Source: Salipaludibacillus aurantiacus
Lineage (GTDB): Bacteria > Bacillota > Bacilli > Bacillales > Salisediminibacteriaceae
NCBI RefSeq assembly: GCF_900111295.1
Contig: NZ_FOGT01000028.1
Coordinates: forward strand, 1-34,326
Length of the DNA: 34,326 nucleotides
Reading direction: 5' to 3'
Shown: one piece after another, positions 24,277 through 34,326 of the stretch
How the letters are laid out: the number at the start of each line of letters is the position of its first letter
Position numbering within the stretch: the first letter of the stretch is position 1
The notes under the pieces: generated by a model
Databases searched by the model: none
What the model saw: the letters and a program-made list of their open reading frames with translations, nothing else
What the model was told of the DNA's origin: nothing
Made by a program: the position numbers and the translations under genes

Positions 24277-24306
24277 AAAAAATCCCCCCGGGTAAAAAGG
24301 GGGGGT
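24277..24306 (-). terminator. serS terminator
   Basis: On the minus strand, a run of seven C pairs with six G around TTTTTACCC, followed by A and six T. It lies about 10 bp after the serS stop. Confidence 0.85.
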
Positions 24307-24316
24307 TGAGCGTATT

Positions 24317-25594
24317 TTAGTTTGTGATTTTTTCCTTCCCTCTCATATAAGGTCTTAAGACTTCCGGGATATTAATGGAACCGTCCTCCTGCTGGTAATT
24401 CTCAAGAATAGCGGCTACAGTACGGCCGATCGCTAAGCCCGAGCCGTTAAGCGTGTGGACATATTCAGCTTTCGCTTTTTTATCCCGCTTAAATCGGATA
24501 TTTGCCCTTCTTGCCTGAAAGGCCTCAAAATTACTGCAGGAAGAAATTTCGCGATATGTCTCATTACTTGGAATCCATACTTCAATGTCGTACTTCTTTG
24601 CAGCAGTAAAACCAAGGTCCCCTGTACACATATTTAGAACCCGGTAAGGCAGCTTCAGTAACTGAAGAACCTTTTCTGCCTGAGAAGTCAGTAGTTCGAG
24701 CTGCTCATATGACTCTTCAGGTTTAACAAAGCGGACAAGTTCTACTTTATTAAACTGGTGCTGGCGGATAAGGCCGCGCGTATCCCTGCCGGCGGATCCT
24801 GCTTCAGAACGGAAGCATGCACTGTAGGCCGTGTAGGCTTTCGGAAGATCTTCTGCAGTCATAATTTCATCACGGTGCATATTTGTCACTGGCACTTCCG
24901 CAGTCGGGATTAGAAAATAATCTTCTTCCCGGATCTTAAATGCATCTTCCTCAAACTTAGGAAGCTGGCCTGTCCCCGTCATACTGTCACGGTTCACCAT
25001 ATACGGCGGCAGCACTTCTGTATAGCCGTGCTCATCTTCATGGAGATCCATCATAAAATTAATCAATGCACGCTCTAAACGTGCTCCCAGTCCTTTATAA
25101 AAGACAAACCGGCTGCCGGTTACTTTTGAAGCTCTCTCAAAATCAAGAATATCAAGTTCTTTGGCTAACTCCCAGTGAGGTTTATGTTCAAAAGAAAATT
25201 CAGGAAGTTCTCCCCATGTTCTAACTTCTTCGTTCTCATCCTCTTCTGCTCCCACAGGCGCACTTTCATGAGGAATATTTGGCAATGTAAGAAGAATATG
25301 GGTAAGATCTTCATCAAGTTCCCGCTGTTCTTCGTCCAGTCTCTTAATCTCAGCAGACACATTTTGCATTTCTGCAATAACGCTGCTCGCATCTTTTTTG
25401 TCGCGCTTCATCTGGGATATTTCCTGGGAAACTTTATTACGCTTGCTTTTTAATTCTTCTGCTTTTTGAATAACTTCCCTTCTTTTTTTGTCTAAATCAC
25501 CAAACTCGTCTAATGCGGATATATCTTCATTTCTCTGAGCAAGTTTTTTCTTTACTTCGTCAAATTGATTTCTTAACAGTTTAACATCCAACAT
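24317..25594 (-). CDS. serS: Seryl-tRNA synthetase
   Basis: It charges tRNA-Ser (and tRNA-Sec where present). It has 425 residues, the same as B. subtilis SerS. The N-terminal helical arm (about 27-100, Lys/Glu-rich) is the coiled coil that grips the tRNA long arm. The class II core follows, with motif 2 [21 protein letters not shown] and motif 3 [21 protein letters not shown] at 25594 is chosen: [14 protein letters not shown] is the normal start and AAGGAGG lies 8 nt upstream. The frame is open 9 codons further. It is controlled by the T-box leader immediately upstream. Confidence 0.97.
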   Translation of the reverse strand: MLDVKLLRNQFDEVKKKLAQRNEDISALDEFGDLDKKRREVIQKAEELKSKRNKVSQEISQMKRDKKDASSVIAEMQNVSAEIKRLDEEQRELDEDLTHILLTLPNIPHESAPVGAEEDENEEVRTWGELPEFSFEHKPHWELAKELDILDFERASKVTGSRFVFYKGLGARLERALINFMMDLHEDEHGYTEVLPPYMVNRDSMTGTGQLPKFEEDAFKIREEDYFLIPTAEVPVTNMHRDEIMTAEDLPKAYTAYSACFRSEAGSAGRDTRGLIRQHQFNKVELVRFVKPEESYEQLELLTSQAEKVLQLLKLPYRVLNMCTGDLGFTAAKKYDIEVWIPSNETYREISSCSNFEAFQARRANIRFKRDKKAKAEYVHTLNGSGLAIGRTVAAILENYQQEDGSINIPEVLRPYMRGKEKITN

Positions 25595-25648
25595 AGGTTT
25601 TTCCTCCTTTTTTGTACTCACGACAGTCCTTTGTACTTTTCAATAAAA

Positions 25649-25905
25649 TAAAAAACTCCCGTCCCTGAATAATCATTCAGGGACGGGAGTTACCCGCGTT
25701 GCCACCCTGGTTAAAACGGAGTTCTCCATTTTCACCTCGTTCTCAATAACGGCTGAGACCCGAACCAGCTTACTTTGTGTAATTTCAGCTGGTTTGCTCC
25801 AGGATGGATTCACAAGAGGTCTTCACCGGTTCACAGCGGCCACCGGCTCTCTGAAGAAAACGCTTCTTGATACTGGTTCCTGTCTTCGCACCTGTTTTAT
25901 AAAAA
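25649..25905 (-). promoter_or_regulatory. T-box riboswitch, serine-specific
   Basis: On the minus strand the leader carries the conserved T-box sequence AGGGTGGCAACGCG (25695-25708). A strong terminator hairpin follows (AACTCCCGTCCCTGAAT and complement, 25654-25691, then T6). In Stem I the segment GTGAATCCATCC offers UCC (25806-25808) as specifier codon, a Ser codon, followed by A. Uncharged tRNA-Ser would stabilise the antiterminator and turn on serS. Confidence 0.93.
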
Positions 25906-25916
25906 TTTGTATTCTT

Positions 25917-25946
25917 ATAATACCCGAAACAATGAGTTAAAATCAA
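25917..25946 (-). promoter_or_regulatory. serS promoter
   Basis: On the minus strand, -35 TTGATT (25941-25946), an 18-bp spacer and -10 TATTAT (25917-25922). The -35 overlaps the last codons of pdxT. Transcription would start near 25910, just before the T-box leader. Confidence 0.55.
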
Positions 25947-26530
25947 GCCTCGATTGCCTGCTGCTCCCGTACAATTTTTACAAAATACTGATGCATCCGG
26001 TCATCATCAGTCAGTTCGGGGTGAAAAGAGCAGGCAAGAAAAGGTCCTTGTTGTGCAGCAACAATATCCCCATCATAGGAAGAGAGAATTTTCACTCCCG
26101 GCCCTACAGTCTCGATGATTGGGGCACGTATAAAGACACCTTCCACGTCTTCACCGACACCTTCCATACTGAGCAATGCTTCAAAGCTCTCCCGCTGGCG
26201 GCCAAAAGCATTTCTTTCGACAGTCATGTCCATTATGGAAAGATGGGGTTCAGTCTGTCCGACAATTTCTGTAGCCATAAGAATCGCCCCGGCACACGTA
26301 CCGAAAATAGGGTTGCCTTTTGTGGCAAATTCCTTCAGTGGCTCATAAAACCCGTACAGATTTATCAGGCGGCGCATCGTAGTGCTTTCCCCGCCCGGGA
26401 AGACCAGACCGTCAATCTCGTCCAACTGTTCGACTTTTTTTACAACTATGACGTTCACATCAGGAGCCTGAAGTGCTTTTACATGCTCTCTTACAGCCCC
26501 CTGAAGCGCCAGTACACCTATGTTAATCAT
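25943..26530 (-). CDS. pdxT: Pyridoxal 5'-phosphate synthase glutaminase subunit PdxT
   Basis: It releases ammonia from glutamine and channels it to PdxS for vitamin B6 synthesis. It has 195 residues, a class I glutaminase fold with GGEST (47-51), the nucleophile C79 in FGTCAGAI, and the H170/E172 pair in SFHPEL. These positions match B. subtilis PdxT (YaaE). It lies 34 bp after pdxS and is co-transcribed. Confidence 0.97.
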   Translation of the reverse strand: MINIGVLALQGAVREHVKALQAPDVNVIVVKKVEQLDEIDGLVFPGGESTTMRRLINLYGFYEPLKEFATKGNPIFGTCAGAILMATEIVGQTEPHLSIMDMTVERNAFGRQRESFEALLSMEGVGEDVEGVFIRAPIIETVGPGVKILSSYDGDIVAAQQGPFLACSFHPELTDDDRMHQYFVKIVREQQAIEA

Positions 26531-26564
26531 GCTGCTACACCTCTTTCTTAAAAACCTTTCCGGC

Positions 26565-27452
26565 TTACCAGCCGCGTTCCTGCATACGGTCTTTTTCTTC
26601 TATAGAAGAAATTTCAATCCCTTTCATAGCTGGCCCCAAGTTTTTAGACAGTTCAGCAATTAAAGCAAAATCTTCGTAGTGAGTTGTTGCTTCAACAATA
26701 GCTTTTGCGAATTTAGCAGGATTTTCAGATTTGAAAATACCTGAACCTACAAAGACACCATCAGAACCTAACTGCATCATTAATGCAGCGTCTGCAGGAG
26801 TGGCAATACCTCCGGCTGCAAAGTTAACTACCGGAAGACGTCCGTTCCGCTTAATATCTAATAGCACCTCATATGGAGCACCTAAGTTCTTAGCTTCTGT
26901 CATCAGTTCGTCCTCTGCCATACCGACCACTTTATTTACCTGGGCTTGCATAAGACGCTGATGTCTTACCGCTTCTACGATATTGCCTGTCCCAGGTTCA
27001 CCTTTAGTCCGAAGCATAGACGCACCTTCACCGATACGGCGGCTCGCTTCGCCTAAATCACGTGCTCCGCACACGAATGGTACTGTGTAGTCGCGTTTAT
27101 TTAAATGGAACACTTCATCAGCTGGAGTGAGAACTTCACTCTCATCAATATAATCTACACCAAGTGCTTCAAGCACACGGGCTTCTACGATATGGCCGAT
27201 ACGGGCTTTTGCCATAACAGGAATGGATACGGCGTTTTGAACTTCTTCCACAATTGATGGGTCAGCCATACGGGCTACACCGCCTGCGGCACGAATATCA
27301 GACGGCACACGTTCAAGCGCCATAACAGCAACCGCTCCTGCTTCCTCTGCAATTTTAGCCTGTTCCGCATTGACCACGTCCATAATGACGCCGCCCTTTT
27401 GCATCTCAGCCATACCCCTTTTTACACGATCAGTCCCTACTTGTCTTTCCAT
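26565..27452 (-). CDS. pdxS: Pyridoxal 5'-phosphate synthase lyase subunit PdxS
   Basis: It builds PLP from ribose 5-phosphate, glyceraldehyde 3-phosphate and ammonia supplied by PdxT, in a 12+12 complex. It has 295 residues and a (beta/alpha)8 barrel. K82 in MAKARIGH is the Schiff-base lysine (K81 in B. subtilis), a second Lys lies in [11 protein letters not shown], and the phosphate-binding [19 protein letters not shown] and VFVGSGIF follow. The ribosome site is AAAGGGGGAT. Operon with pdxT. Confidence 0.98.
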   Translation of the reverse strand: MERQVGTDRVKRGMAEMQKGGVIMDVVNAEQAKIAEEAGAVAVMALERVPSDIRAAGGVARMADPSIVEEVQNAVSIPVMAKARIGHIVEARVLEALGVDYIDESEVLTPADEVFHLNKRDYTVPFVCGARDLGEASRRIGEGASMLRTKGEPGTGNIVEAVRHQRLMQAQVNKVVGMAEDELMTEAKNLGAPYEVLLDIKRNGRLPVVNFAAGGIATPADAALMMQLGSDGVFVGSGIFKSENPAKFAKAIVEATTHYEDFALIAELSKNLGPAMKGIEISSIEEKDRMQERGW

Positions 27453-27515
27453 GATGATCCCCCTTTAATCATTTCCGTTTTATTTTAAAGATACTCTGTA
27501 AATTCCATACCTACT

Positions 27516-27544
27516 ATTATAACGAAAAAACCGATTGATTTGAT
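27516..27544 (-). promoter_or_regulatory. pdxST promoter with weak -35
   Basis: On the minus strand a perfect -10 TATAAT (27516-27521) stands 17 bp from a poor -35 (ATCAAA, 27539-27544). An activator or upstream AT-rich contacts may compensate. Confidence 0.5.
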
Positions 27545-27591
27545 AGGAATTTGCTCAAAAAGTCAAAAAAATCATAAAGAAAAGATTTCCT

Positions 27592-27618
27592 GCTGGTTTA
27601 AAAGTGCTTAAAACCAGC
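27592..27618 (-). other. Inverted repeat over the dacA stop codon
   Basis: GCTGGTTT and AAACCAGC form an 8-bp stem that includes the last codons and stop of dacA. A T-rich run follows only about 25 nt later, so it is a poor terminator. It may protect the mRNA 3' end. Confidence 0.35.
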
Positions 27619-29032
27619 CTCTCACCGTGTCAGCCACACTGGTCCACAGACCGGAGAAGAAGTCTCCTATCCCGCGGGCCATGAGAGAAAACCATCCGGC
27701 ACGTTCTACGTTTTCTGTCGTTACTACATCAACCGCCAACTGGTTTCCTTCGCCAGGAAGGAATGCTGCTTCATTTTCCCCGTTGTATTCGACCGCCATC
27801 CGGCCCACAACAGTCCCTTCTTCAATTGGCGCTTCCAGTTCTCCGTCTTCGTTCAGCATACTTTCATCCAATTCAACTGAATAAGTATATGCTTCTTCAT
27901 CATCTTCATGGATCACCATTGATACACTGTCAGTGGAAGCAATCGCCACTTCATCTTCCTGGCCTTTAGCTACAGGCACGGTTTCATAACCGTCAAGCGT
28001 CATGTCACCCGGAAAAATTTCCTGCATTGAAAAATTATTAAATCCCCATTCCATAAGGCGTTCCGTCTCCTGGAAGCGGTGCACCTCGGAGTCGGCTCCC
28101 ATAACGACACTCACAAGGCGCTGGCCATCACGCTCTGCTGTTCCTGTAAAGGTGAACCCTGCAGCATTAGTATGTCCGGTTTTTAAACCATCTACATATT
28201 GGTTATCAAGATCAGATAATTGGGTTCCTTCAATCATCCAATTCCAATTTTGCATATTCACTGCATCATCCGTGCCTTCTCTGAAAACTTTCTCCGGAAT
28301 GCTTGCTACATCCAGCACTTCAGGATAATCATTTACCAGATGATAGGCAAGAGTAGCTGCCGCTTTAGCTGACATATAATTGTCTTCATCCGACCCTGTC
28401 CCATCAGGATGCATCCCGTTTAATAATCTGTTCGGCAGCCCTGTCGTGTTTACAAACTGATAATCCCCAAAACCTTCTGCAGCAATCTCTTCTAAGTTAT
28501 CCAGACCGTATTCCTGGCCTGCTTCACGAAGAGTCTCTCCCATGCCAAGCTCTTTCCCTTTTTCATTCATTTCTTCTACAAAGGCGCCTTCAGAGCCTGA
28601 AATATATTCTGCTAAGGCCATGGTGGCTGCATTGGCCGAGTAAATCGCAATGGATTCATACAATTCTTCTACCGTATACTCTTCATCAGTTCGCATCGGG
28701 ACGTTTGACAAACCCCTGTCATGGGATAATTCAGCTAAATGATCACTTACCGGCACTGTGTCATTCCAAGCGATATCCCCTTTATTTACAGCTTCTAAAA
28801 TGAGATATTCACTCATCATTTTAGTCATACTGGCAGGAGGAAGAGCCTGCTCAGCATTTTGTTCATACAATATTTTCCCGCTGTCCCCGTCTACTAGAAT
28901 GACAGTGTCTACTCCTGGTTGAAAAGACGCTTCTGCTGTTCCTGTATATGTAAACACACTTACAAACGAGAACATCATAATAAGCATCCACACATTAACT
29001 TTCTTAAACAATTCTCTACACCCTCTCCACAT
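27608..29032 (-). CDS. dacA: D-alanyl-D-alanine carboxypeptidase DacA (PBP5)
   Basis: It trims the terminal D-Ala from cell-wall pentapeptides. It has 474 residues, a signal peptide (cleavage near AEAS, about 32-36), then the penicillin-binding domain with S68-M-T-K71, S132-A-N134 and the K-T-G motif in VDGLKTGHTN (near 284). A C-terminal beta domain and a final amphipathic helix (FFSGLWTSVADTVRGWF) anchor it to the membrane. Mature protein is unusually acidic. The ATG at 29032 has a weak ribosome site; a TTG at 29011 with GGAGAGGG 9 nt upstream would give a tidier signal peptide. It lies between guaB and pdxS as in B. subtilis. Confidence 0.95.
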   Translation of the reverse strand: MWRGCRELFKKVNVWMLIMMFSFVSVFTYTGTAEASFQPGVDTVILVDGDSGKILYEQNAEQALPPASMTKMMSEYLILEAVNKGDIAWNDTVPVSDHLAELSHDRGLSNVPMRTDEEYTVEELYESIAIYSANAATMALAEYISGSEGAFVEEMNEKGKELGMGETLREAGQEYGLDNLEEIAAEGFGDYQFVNTTGLPNRLLNGMHPDGTGSDEDNYMSAKAAATLAYHLVNDYPEVLDVASIPEKVFREGTDDAVNMQNWNWMIEGTQLSDLDNQYVDGLKTGHTNAAGFTFTGTAERDGQRLVSVVMGADSEVHRFQETERLMEWGFNNFSMQEIFPGDMTLDGYETVPVAKGQEDEVAIASTDSVSMVIHEDDEEAYTYSVELDESMLNEDGELEAPIEEGTVVGRMAVEYNGENEAAFLPGEGNQLAVDVVTTENVERAGWFSLMARGIGDFFSGLWTSVADTVRGWF

Positions 29033-29130
29033 CTTTCTTCTATCTATATAAACACCAACCGTGATTTCTTTAATGCTTTGGAACCCTTGATCTCACGACA
29101 GCCAAACGTCATTTTACCATATTTTTTCAC

Positions 29131-29161
29131 AAAAAAATAGATAGGGGAGACCCCTATCTAT
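29131..29161 (-). terminator. guaB terminator
   Basis: On the minus strand, ATAGATAGGGG pairs with CCCCTATCTA around a 3-nt loop, followed by seven T. It lies about 13 bp after the guaB stop. Confidence 0.88.
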
Positions 29162-29173
29162 AGTAGCATTTTT

Positions 29174-30649
<1,476 letters not shown>

Positions 30650-30670
30650 TTACGCAAAAATATTATTAGT

Positions 30671-30699
30671 AGATTAACAATAGGACAAACTACTGTCAA
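30671..30699 (-). promoter_or_regulatory. guaB promoter
   Basis: On the minus strand, a perfect -35 TTGACA (30694-30699), 17 bp, -10 TAATCT (30671-30676). It gives a leader of about 35 nt. Confidence 0.75.
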
Positions 30700-30794
30700 G
30701 GCGACAGATATTGTTTAATAATTCAGTCTTTTGAGTTTCATGAAAACTATTGATGCGCTGGCACTGAATGTGACATAAGAAAGGACGTTTTTTT

Positions 30795-31736
30795 ATGAAT
30801 CAACAACCAGCATTTACCTCTCTTTTTTTGTCTTCTGCATTTACCCGTCAGTATCTGAAGAACAGCTATGAAAAGCGGCATATTAATAAACCTGCTGAGA
30901 AGGCCTACCAGAACAGCTATGCCTGTGTCTATTATGTGGAGATGGGAAACCAGTATTTCCAGCAAGGACAAAAAGCCCCCTTAACCATACAGCCTGTGTT
31001 ATTATTTTACGGTCTCAGCCATTGGCTTAAAGCTGCTCTTCTTACAGTAGATCCTGATTATCCTGCCACCACTCAGGTTCTCGCTCACGGGTTATCTGCC
31101 AGAAAAAAGAAAAAACAAGGGTACCAATTTCTCTCTGATGATGTACGTATTCAAAAAGAGGGGTTATTTCCTTATTTATCAGAAAAATTGTTTCATGTGA
31201 AACAAATTTCCGGAGAAAAAGTCAAAATGCGCTATTTATTGCTCAGTTTACCCGAAATGCAGCCTTTATTTCAAACTGTTTTTAAAGAACCCGGATTACA
31301 GCAATTAACTCCAGAAACCGACAGCTCTTTCACTTTACCTCTAGAGGCGTTTTCTGACTGGCCTGACACATTAAACACGTGGGTCAGACAGCTTTCGACT
31401 GATATTAATGGGACAGTCTCATGCAGGAAAGAAGAAAACCTGCTGTATATGACGTTGTCTTCTCTGCCTTCACAGGAGGCCTGCTTTTTTCGGCAAGGGA
31501 TAGATGGGAGCTATTATGCGCCTGTTATTCAGCCGCTGTTTAATATGACATATCCTGAACTGCTGGTACATTACATGCTTCTCTACCAGCTGAGTATGAT
31601 ATGCCGGTACGAAATTGAGTGGTGGGGAGAACTTAATTACACGTTTTCCTCTAACGACCTCCCAATTATCAAAGAGTTCCTTAATATTACTCAACTGAAA
31701 AGCAAACAGCTTCTGGAAATGTTTTTTTTGGAATGA
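30795..31736 (+). CDS. yaaC: YaaC family protein
   Basis: This 313-residue protein of unknown function corresponds to YaaC of B. subtilis (315 residues), found divergent from guaB in the same place. Family-like segments are AFTRQYLKNSYEKRHI, the region ILLFYGLSHWLKA (here VLLFYGLSHWLKAALL), LAHGLSARKKKKQ and the C-terminal PELLVHYMLLYQLSMICRYEIEWWGEL. It looks cytoplasmic with no membrane helix. Ribosome site AGAAAGGA. It is one of only two well-supported protein genes on the plus strand. Confidence 0.93.
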   Translation: MNQQPAFTSLFLSSAFTRQYLKNSYEKRHINKPAEKAYQNSYACVYYVEMGNQYFQQGQKAPLTIQPVLLFYGLSHWLKAALLTVDPDYPATTQVLAHGLSARKKKKQGYQFLSDDVRIQKEGLFPYLSEKLFHVKQISGEKVKMRYLLLSLPEMQPLFQTVFKEPGLQQLTPETDSSFTLPLEAFSDWPDTLNTWVRQLSTDINGTVSCRKEENLLYMTLSSLPSQEACFFRQGIDGSYYAPVIQPLFNMTYPELLVHYMLLYQLSMICRYEIEWWGELNYTFSSNDLPIIKEFLNITQLKSKQLLEMFFLE

Positions 31737-31760
31737 ACTAACCAAATAATGTTCTAATCA

Positions 31761-31806
31761 AATAATCCCCGGCCAGGTTTTTATGTACCTGGCCAGGGGT
31801 TATTTG
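31761..31806. terminator. Bidirectional terminator between yaaC and the PLP enzyme gene
   Basis: CCCCGGCCAGGT pairs with ACCTGGCC-A-GGGG (one bulge) and is flanked by AAATAA/TTATTT arms. It sits between convergent genes, with a T-rich run on the plus side. Confidence 0.8.
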
Positions 31807-31807
31807 T

Positions 31808-32998
31808 TTAAATCTTCATATATGCCTTCTCAAGTGCCTGCTTTATATCTTGCCAAATATCCTCTGCATTTTCCAGTCCTACAGACAGCCTGACAAGAGA
31901 ATCCGTTATTCCCATCTTCTTTCTGTCTTCTTCAGGTACGACAGAATGAGTCATTGTAGACGGATGCTGAATAAGTGATTCAGCATCTCCCAGGCTGACC
32001 GCTACTTGAACAACACTTAACTCATTCATAAATGCCTGAGCTGCCTTTTTCCCTCCTTCAATTTCAAAGCTGATCAGGCCTCCGAAATCTTTCATTTGGC
32101 TTTTTGCTAAATGGTGCTGGGCAAAGTTTTTATCTCCTGGATAGATGATATTCTTAACACTCTGTTCCTCTTTTAATTTTTCAAAAATAAAGCGGGCATT
32201 ATCACAGTGACGATCCATTCTGACTGCGAGTGTTTTTAATCCGCGTAGCAGGAGCCACGCATCAAACGGCCCAATGACTCCTCCAATATCCTTTTGGGTA
32301 GTCATCCTGATTGTCTGCATATCTTCAGCAGGACCAGCAGCAATCCCTGCTATAACGTCCCCGTGTCCACTGATATATTTCGTAGCACTGTGAATGACAA
32401 AGTCGGCGCCGAGAGTCAGCGGCTGCTGGAGGTAAGGGGATGAGAACGTATTATCCACCACTACTCGAAGACCTTCTTCTTTAGCTGCTTTAATAACCAT
32501 TTTCAGATCTACCAGTTTCATCGTCGGGTTAATCGGTGTTTCCACATACAAAACTTTTGTTTCCGGACGGATTCTTTCCTTTATAGCAGCTTCACTCGAC
32601 ATCTGCATTAAATCAAAATCAATATTGAATTTTTCTTTTACCATCTCCAGGAAGCCATACGTACATCCGTATACTCCCTCGGAAACAAGAACGTGGTCGC
32701 CTGATTTTAACAAGTGAATAAGTACCCCTGAAACGGCAGCCATTCCGGATCCAAAGGCCACAGCTTCTTCAGCTTCCTCCAAATCCGCCATTTTTTTCTC
32801 CAGCTCTGTCACCGTAGGATTCCCAAGGCGAGAGTACATGTAACCGCTTTCATTTCCGGCAAACCGAGCTTCTCCTTGTTCCGCATTATCAAACACAAAT
32901 GTAGACGTCTGGTATAACGGATGAGCCAGACTGCCATGATGTTGCTGGCGGTCAAAGTGACTATGAATCAGCCTTGTGTCCAATTCCTTCTTTTTCAT
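31808..32998 (-). CDS. Methionine gamma-lyase-like PLP enzyme (Cys/Met metabolism family)
   Basis: This 396-residue fold-type I PLP enzyme carries the PLP lysine K207 in HSATKYISGHGDV, and the phosphate-binding and substrate residues lie in SGMAAVSG and YSRLGNPT. Y110-G-C112-T in GVYGCTYGF is the signature that separates methionine gamma-lyase (Met to methanethiol, 2-oxobutyrate and ammonia) from cystathionine lyases and synthases. Length fits (398 in Pseudomonas putida). ATG at 32998 has AAGGGGAG 8 nt upstream; the frame is open 9 codons further. Cystathionine gamma-lyase is the main alternative. It has its own promoter and no S-box. Confidence 0.88.
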   Translation of the reverse strand: MKKKELDTRLIHSHFDRQQHHGSLAHPLYQTSTFVFDNAEQGEARFAGNESGYMYSRLGNPTVTELEKKMADLEEAEEAVAFGSGMAAVSGVLIHLLKSGDHVLVSEGVYGCTYGFLEMVKEKFNIDFDLMQMSSEAAIKERIRPETKVLYVETPINPTMKLVDLKMVIKAAKEEGLRVVVDNTFSSPYLQQPLTLGADFVIHSATKYISGHGDVIAGIAAGPAEDMQTIRMTTQKDIGGVIGPFDAWLLLRGLKTLAVRMDRHCDNARFIFEKLKEEQSVKNIIYPGDKNFAQHHLAKSQMKDFGGLISFEIEGGKKAAQAFMNELSVVQVAVSLGDAESLIQHPSTMTHSVVPEEDRKKMGITDSLVRLSVGLENAEDIWQDIKQALEKAYMKI

Positions 32999-33102
32999 TA
33001 ATAACACTCCCCTTTTTCTGAACATCTAGCACTCTTGAGACCTGATTAACCCACTTGTCTCAGCAGGCTAACCATGCTTCTTTTATATCTTACCCAACTA
33101 TT

Positions 33103-33131
33103 ATTATATACGTTTGCTGCAAAAGTGTCGA
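33103..33131 (-). promoter_or_regulatory. Promoter of the methionine gamma-lyase-like gene
   Basis: On the minus strand, -35 TCGACA (33126-33131), 17 bp, -10 TATAAT (33103-33108). The leader of about 100 nt contains a TGAGAC/GTCTCA stem (33036-33062). Confidence 0.6.
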
Positions 33132-33251
33132 AACAGATTTGAATAAATCCATATATTGAAACCCCTATCCACCACTCCCTGTGGAGGAAAAAGGCGATAA
33201 GACAGGCTTTTTTGTAACCTGTAAGCCGCAAGGAGAATGACATTAGTCAGC

Positions 33252-33728
33252 TTACTTATTAAGTACCATCAGCTTTGTATTTAACTTATGCCCAAAAAGC
33301 TCTTCTTCAAATTCTTTAACAAAAGTAAACCCTTTGGCCGCATAGAACTGTTCAGCTGTGTCGTTACCTTTCTCCACTTCTACATATACCTTCTTAACTG
33401 CAGAAGCAAGCTCCTTTAATCCTCTGTTTAGAAGACTTGTCCCAAACCCTTTTGTCTGGTATTCCTTGTCTATGTATATAGCAGCCAAATCAGCCCTTTC
33501 GTCTTTGAAATAAAAGTTGGCAAACCCTGTAATTTTACCGTTATCTTCTGCAACCAGAAAAAGGCTGTTCGTAACTTTTCTCTCCACTGTGTCTTCAGAA
33601 TAAGCATTTTTTAAAAATTGATCCTGAATTTTACGGGGGATAAGCCCCTCGTATGTATCGTGCCAAGTATCTTCAGCAACTGTCTGTATTCCTTTGATGT
33701 CTTCTTTAACTGCTTTTCTAATCTTCAT
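33252..33728 (-). CDS. GNAT family N-acetyltransferase
   Basis: This 158-residue acetyltransferase uses acetyl-CoA to acetylate an unknown amine. The N-terminal MKIRKAVKEDIKGI is the typical first strand. The acetyl-CoA loop is QTKGFGTSLL (about 91-100), preceded by LAAIYIDKEY. The late EQFYAAKGFTFVKE is motif B. It has a strong ribosome site (GAGGAGG). It stands alone between the PLP enzyme gene and a tiny membrane gene. Substrate cannot be deduced. Confidence 0.92.
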   Translation of the reverse strand: MKIRKAVKEDIKGIQTVAEDTWHDTYEGLIPRKIQDQFLKNAYSEDTVERKVTNSLFLVAEDNGKITGFANFYFKDERADLAAIYIDKEYQTKGFGTSLLNRGLKELASAVKKVYVEVEKGNDTAEQFYAAKGFTFVKEFEEELFGHKLNTKLMVLNK

Positions 33729-33812
33729 AAAATCCTCCTCTCTTTTAAGTAAAACTTTATTGATATTTTTAAATCAACATTCAGTTTGAACAAAGCTATG
33801 CTGTTTGGAAAA

Positions 33813-33947
33813 CTATTTTTGTTCTCTGCTTCTAAGCAGAGATATTAGCTCTTCTTTCAGCTCATTCGATCTGGCCATTTTACGCTCTATAGCAAATAAA
33901 GTAGACATAAGCAAAGCAAAAGCGATAATCCAAAAGAGTATGAACAT
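33813..33947 (-). CDS. Small single-pass membrane protein, unknown
   Basis: This 44-residue protein has one membrane helix (FILFWIIAFALLMSTLFAI, 2-20) followed by a charged helical tail (ERKMARSNELKEELISLLRSREQK). The positive-inside pattern puts the tail in the cytoplasm. GGGGG lies about 8 nt before the ATG. The last codons form a TCTCTGCTT palindrome. The design resembles many short Bacillus membrane peptides, but I recognise no family. Confidence 0.55.
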   Translation of the reverse strand: MFILFWIIAFALLMSTLFAIERKMARSNELKEELISLLRSREQK

Positions 33948-34219
33948 AGTATGCCCCCAGAGTAACTTATCAGAATATAAGTTTATCATATGATATTTAC
34001 CATATTATCTCATTTTATCACATCTTATAATCTTATAAATGAATCTACCTTTTTATAGAGGTGTGAGCCCTGCAAAAATTTGGTAAGCTGGGAAGTGAAT
34101 ATTCAGTGGGCAATTGGGAGTTTTGGGGTTCTATCGGCAAAACACCTGTCCAAAAGAAAAGTAATCAGCTTTTAACCGGAAAGGTGTGAGGTAATTAATT
34201 TTCCTTTTCTTTGAAACAC
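33948..34219. other. Gap between small membrane gene and rRNA operon end
   Basis: No coding frame, RNA gene or strong promoter that I can support was seen. The left part is AT-rich (33960-34040), with possible -10-like TATATT for the small gene. Confidence 0.4.
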
Positions 34220-34247
34220 AAAAAAGACATCCTCTTCTGAGAATGCC
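34220..34247 (-). terminator. rRNA operon terminator
   Basis: On the minus strand, GGCATTCTC pairs with GAGGATGTC (9 bp with three G-U wobbles) around AGAA, followed by six T. It lies 5 nt after the 5S 3' end. Confidence 0.85.
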
Positions 34248-34252
34248 TTTGA

Positions 34253-34326
34253 GCCCAGCGACGTCCTACTTTCACAGGGGGAGAGCCCCCAACTATCATC
34301 GGCGCTGGAGAGCTTAACTTCCGTGT
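34253..34326 (-). rRNA. rrf: 5S rRNA, 3' part (cut by window edge)
   Basis: The minus strand reads ACACGGAAGTTAAGCTC, CAGCGCCGATGATAGTTGGGGG, CCCCCTGTGAAAGTAGGACG and ends in CGCTGGGC, matching Bacillus 5S rRNA from about nucleotide 43 to the end (about 74 of 116 nt). It is the end of an operon equivalent to rrnO, oriented like the one at the left edge. Confidence 0.95.

Noticed and set aside
23492-24316. tRNA-Ser gene next to serS as in B. subtilis
   Set aside because: No GGTTC-type T-arm or paired acceptor stem could be found on either strand.
33046-33243. 65-codon minus-strand frame between the GNAT gene and the PLP enzyme gene
   Set aside because: It has no ribosome site, it spans the -10/-35 of the downstream gene, and the product has no family resemblance.
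32999-33251. S-box (SAM) or Met T-box upstream of the methionine gamma-lyase-like gene
   Set aside because: Neither the S-box core pieces nor the T-box sequence AGGGTGGNACCGCG is present.

Overview
The window looks like an origin-proximal stretch of a low-GC Gram-positive (Bacillaceae) chromosome. Almost every gene is on the minus strand. Read in that direction the order is: 3' part of a 5S rRNA, yaaC (opposite strand), guaB, dacA, pdxS, pdxT, serS, ..., tadA, scr (SRP RNA), dnaX, ebfC, recR, yaaL, bofA, then the promoters and leader of a second rRNA operon. This is the arrangement known from Bacillus subtilis between rrnO and rrnA, so the replication origin probably lies beyond the right edge. 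Acidic exported proteins, a CXXCK-type nitrite reductase and a System I cytochrome c maturation operon suggest a haloalkaliphilic, facultatively anaerobic relative (Salisediminibacterium / 'Bacillus' selenitireducens type). That species guess is inference.

Layout, left to right. 1-4.6 kb: tandem rRNA promoters, bofA, a small unknown gene, yaaL, recR, ebfC, dnaX and the large-type SRP RNA with its promoter and terminator. 4.7-5.5 kb: a yycC-like small gene and tadA. 5.5-13.8 kb: a 12-gene cytochrome c maturation (Ccm, System I) operon read leftward: unknown exported protein, ccmE, ccmF, two ccmH paralogs, a ccmI-like protein, an unknown membrane protein, ccmA, ccmB, ccmC, ccmD, ccmG. 13.8-17.4 kb: a divergent di-heme cytochrome c peroxidase lipoprotein, then nrfHA (cytochrome c nitrite reductase, ammonia-forming). 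Three FNR/CRP-type palindromes lie in the two control regions. 17.7-23.6 kb: an appDFABC-type oligopeptide ABC transporter operon. 23.6-24.3 kb: an AT-rich stretch with no clear gene. 24.3-30.7 kb: serS with a T-box leader, pdxT, pdxS, dacA, guaB. 30.8-34.3 kb: yaaC, a methionine gamma-lyase-like PLP enzyme, a GNAT acetyltransferase, a tiny membrane protein and the end of the upstream rRNA operon.

How the parts work together. The housekeeping backbone is conserved. The accessory block between tadA and serS forms a respiratory island: Ccm attaches heme to exported apocytochromes, and the only multiheme cytochromes visible (peroxidase, NrfA, NrfH) are encoded beside it under what look like FNR sites. 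Most Bacillaceae use ResBC (System II) for this job. Here the maturation system has a Cys-type CcmE (CxxxY), a Cys-rich CcmH next to a paralog that lost the CxC cluster, and three linked proteins sharing a short 'GEL.EKDY'-like motif. This Ccm variant is the most unusual system in the window.
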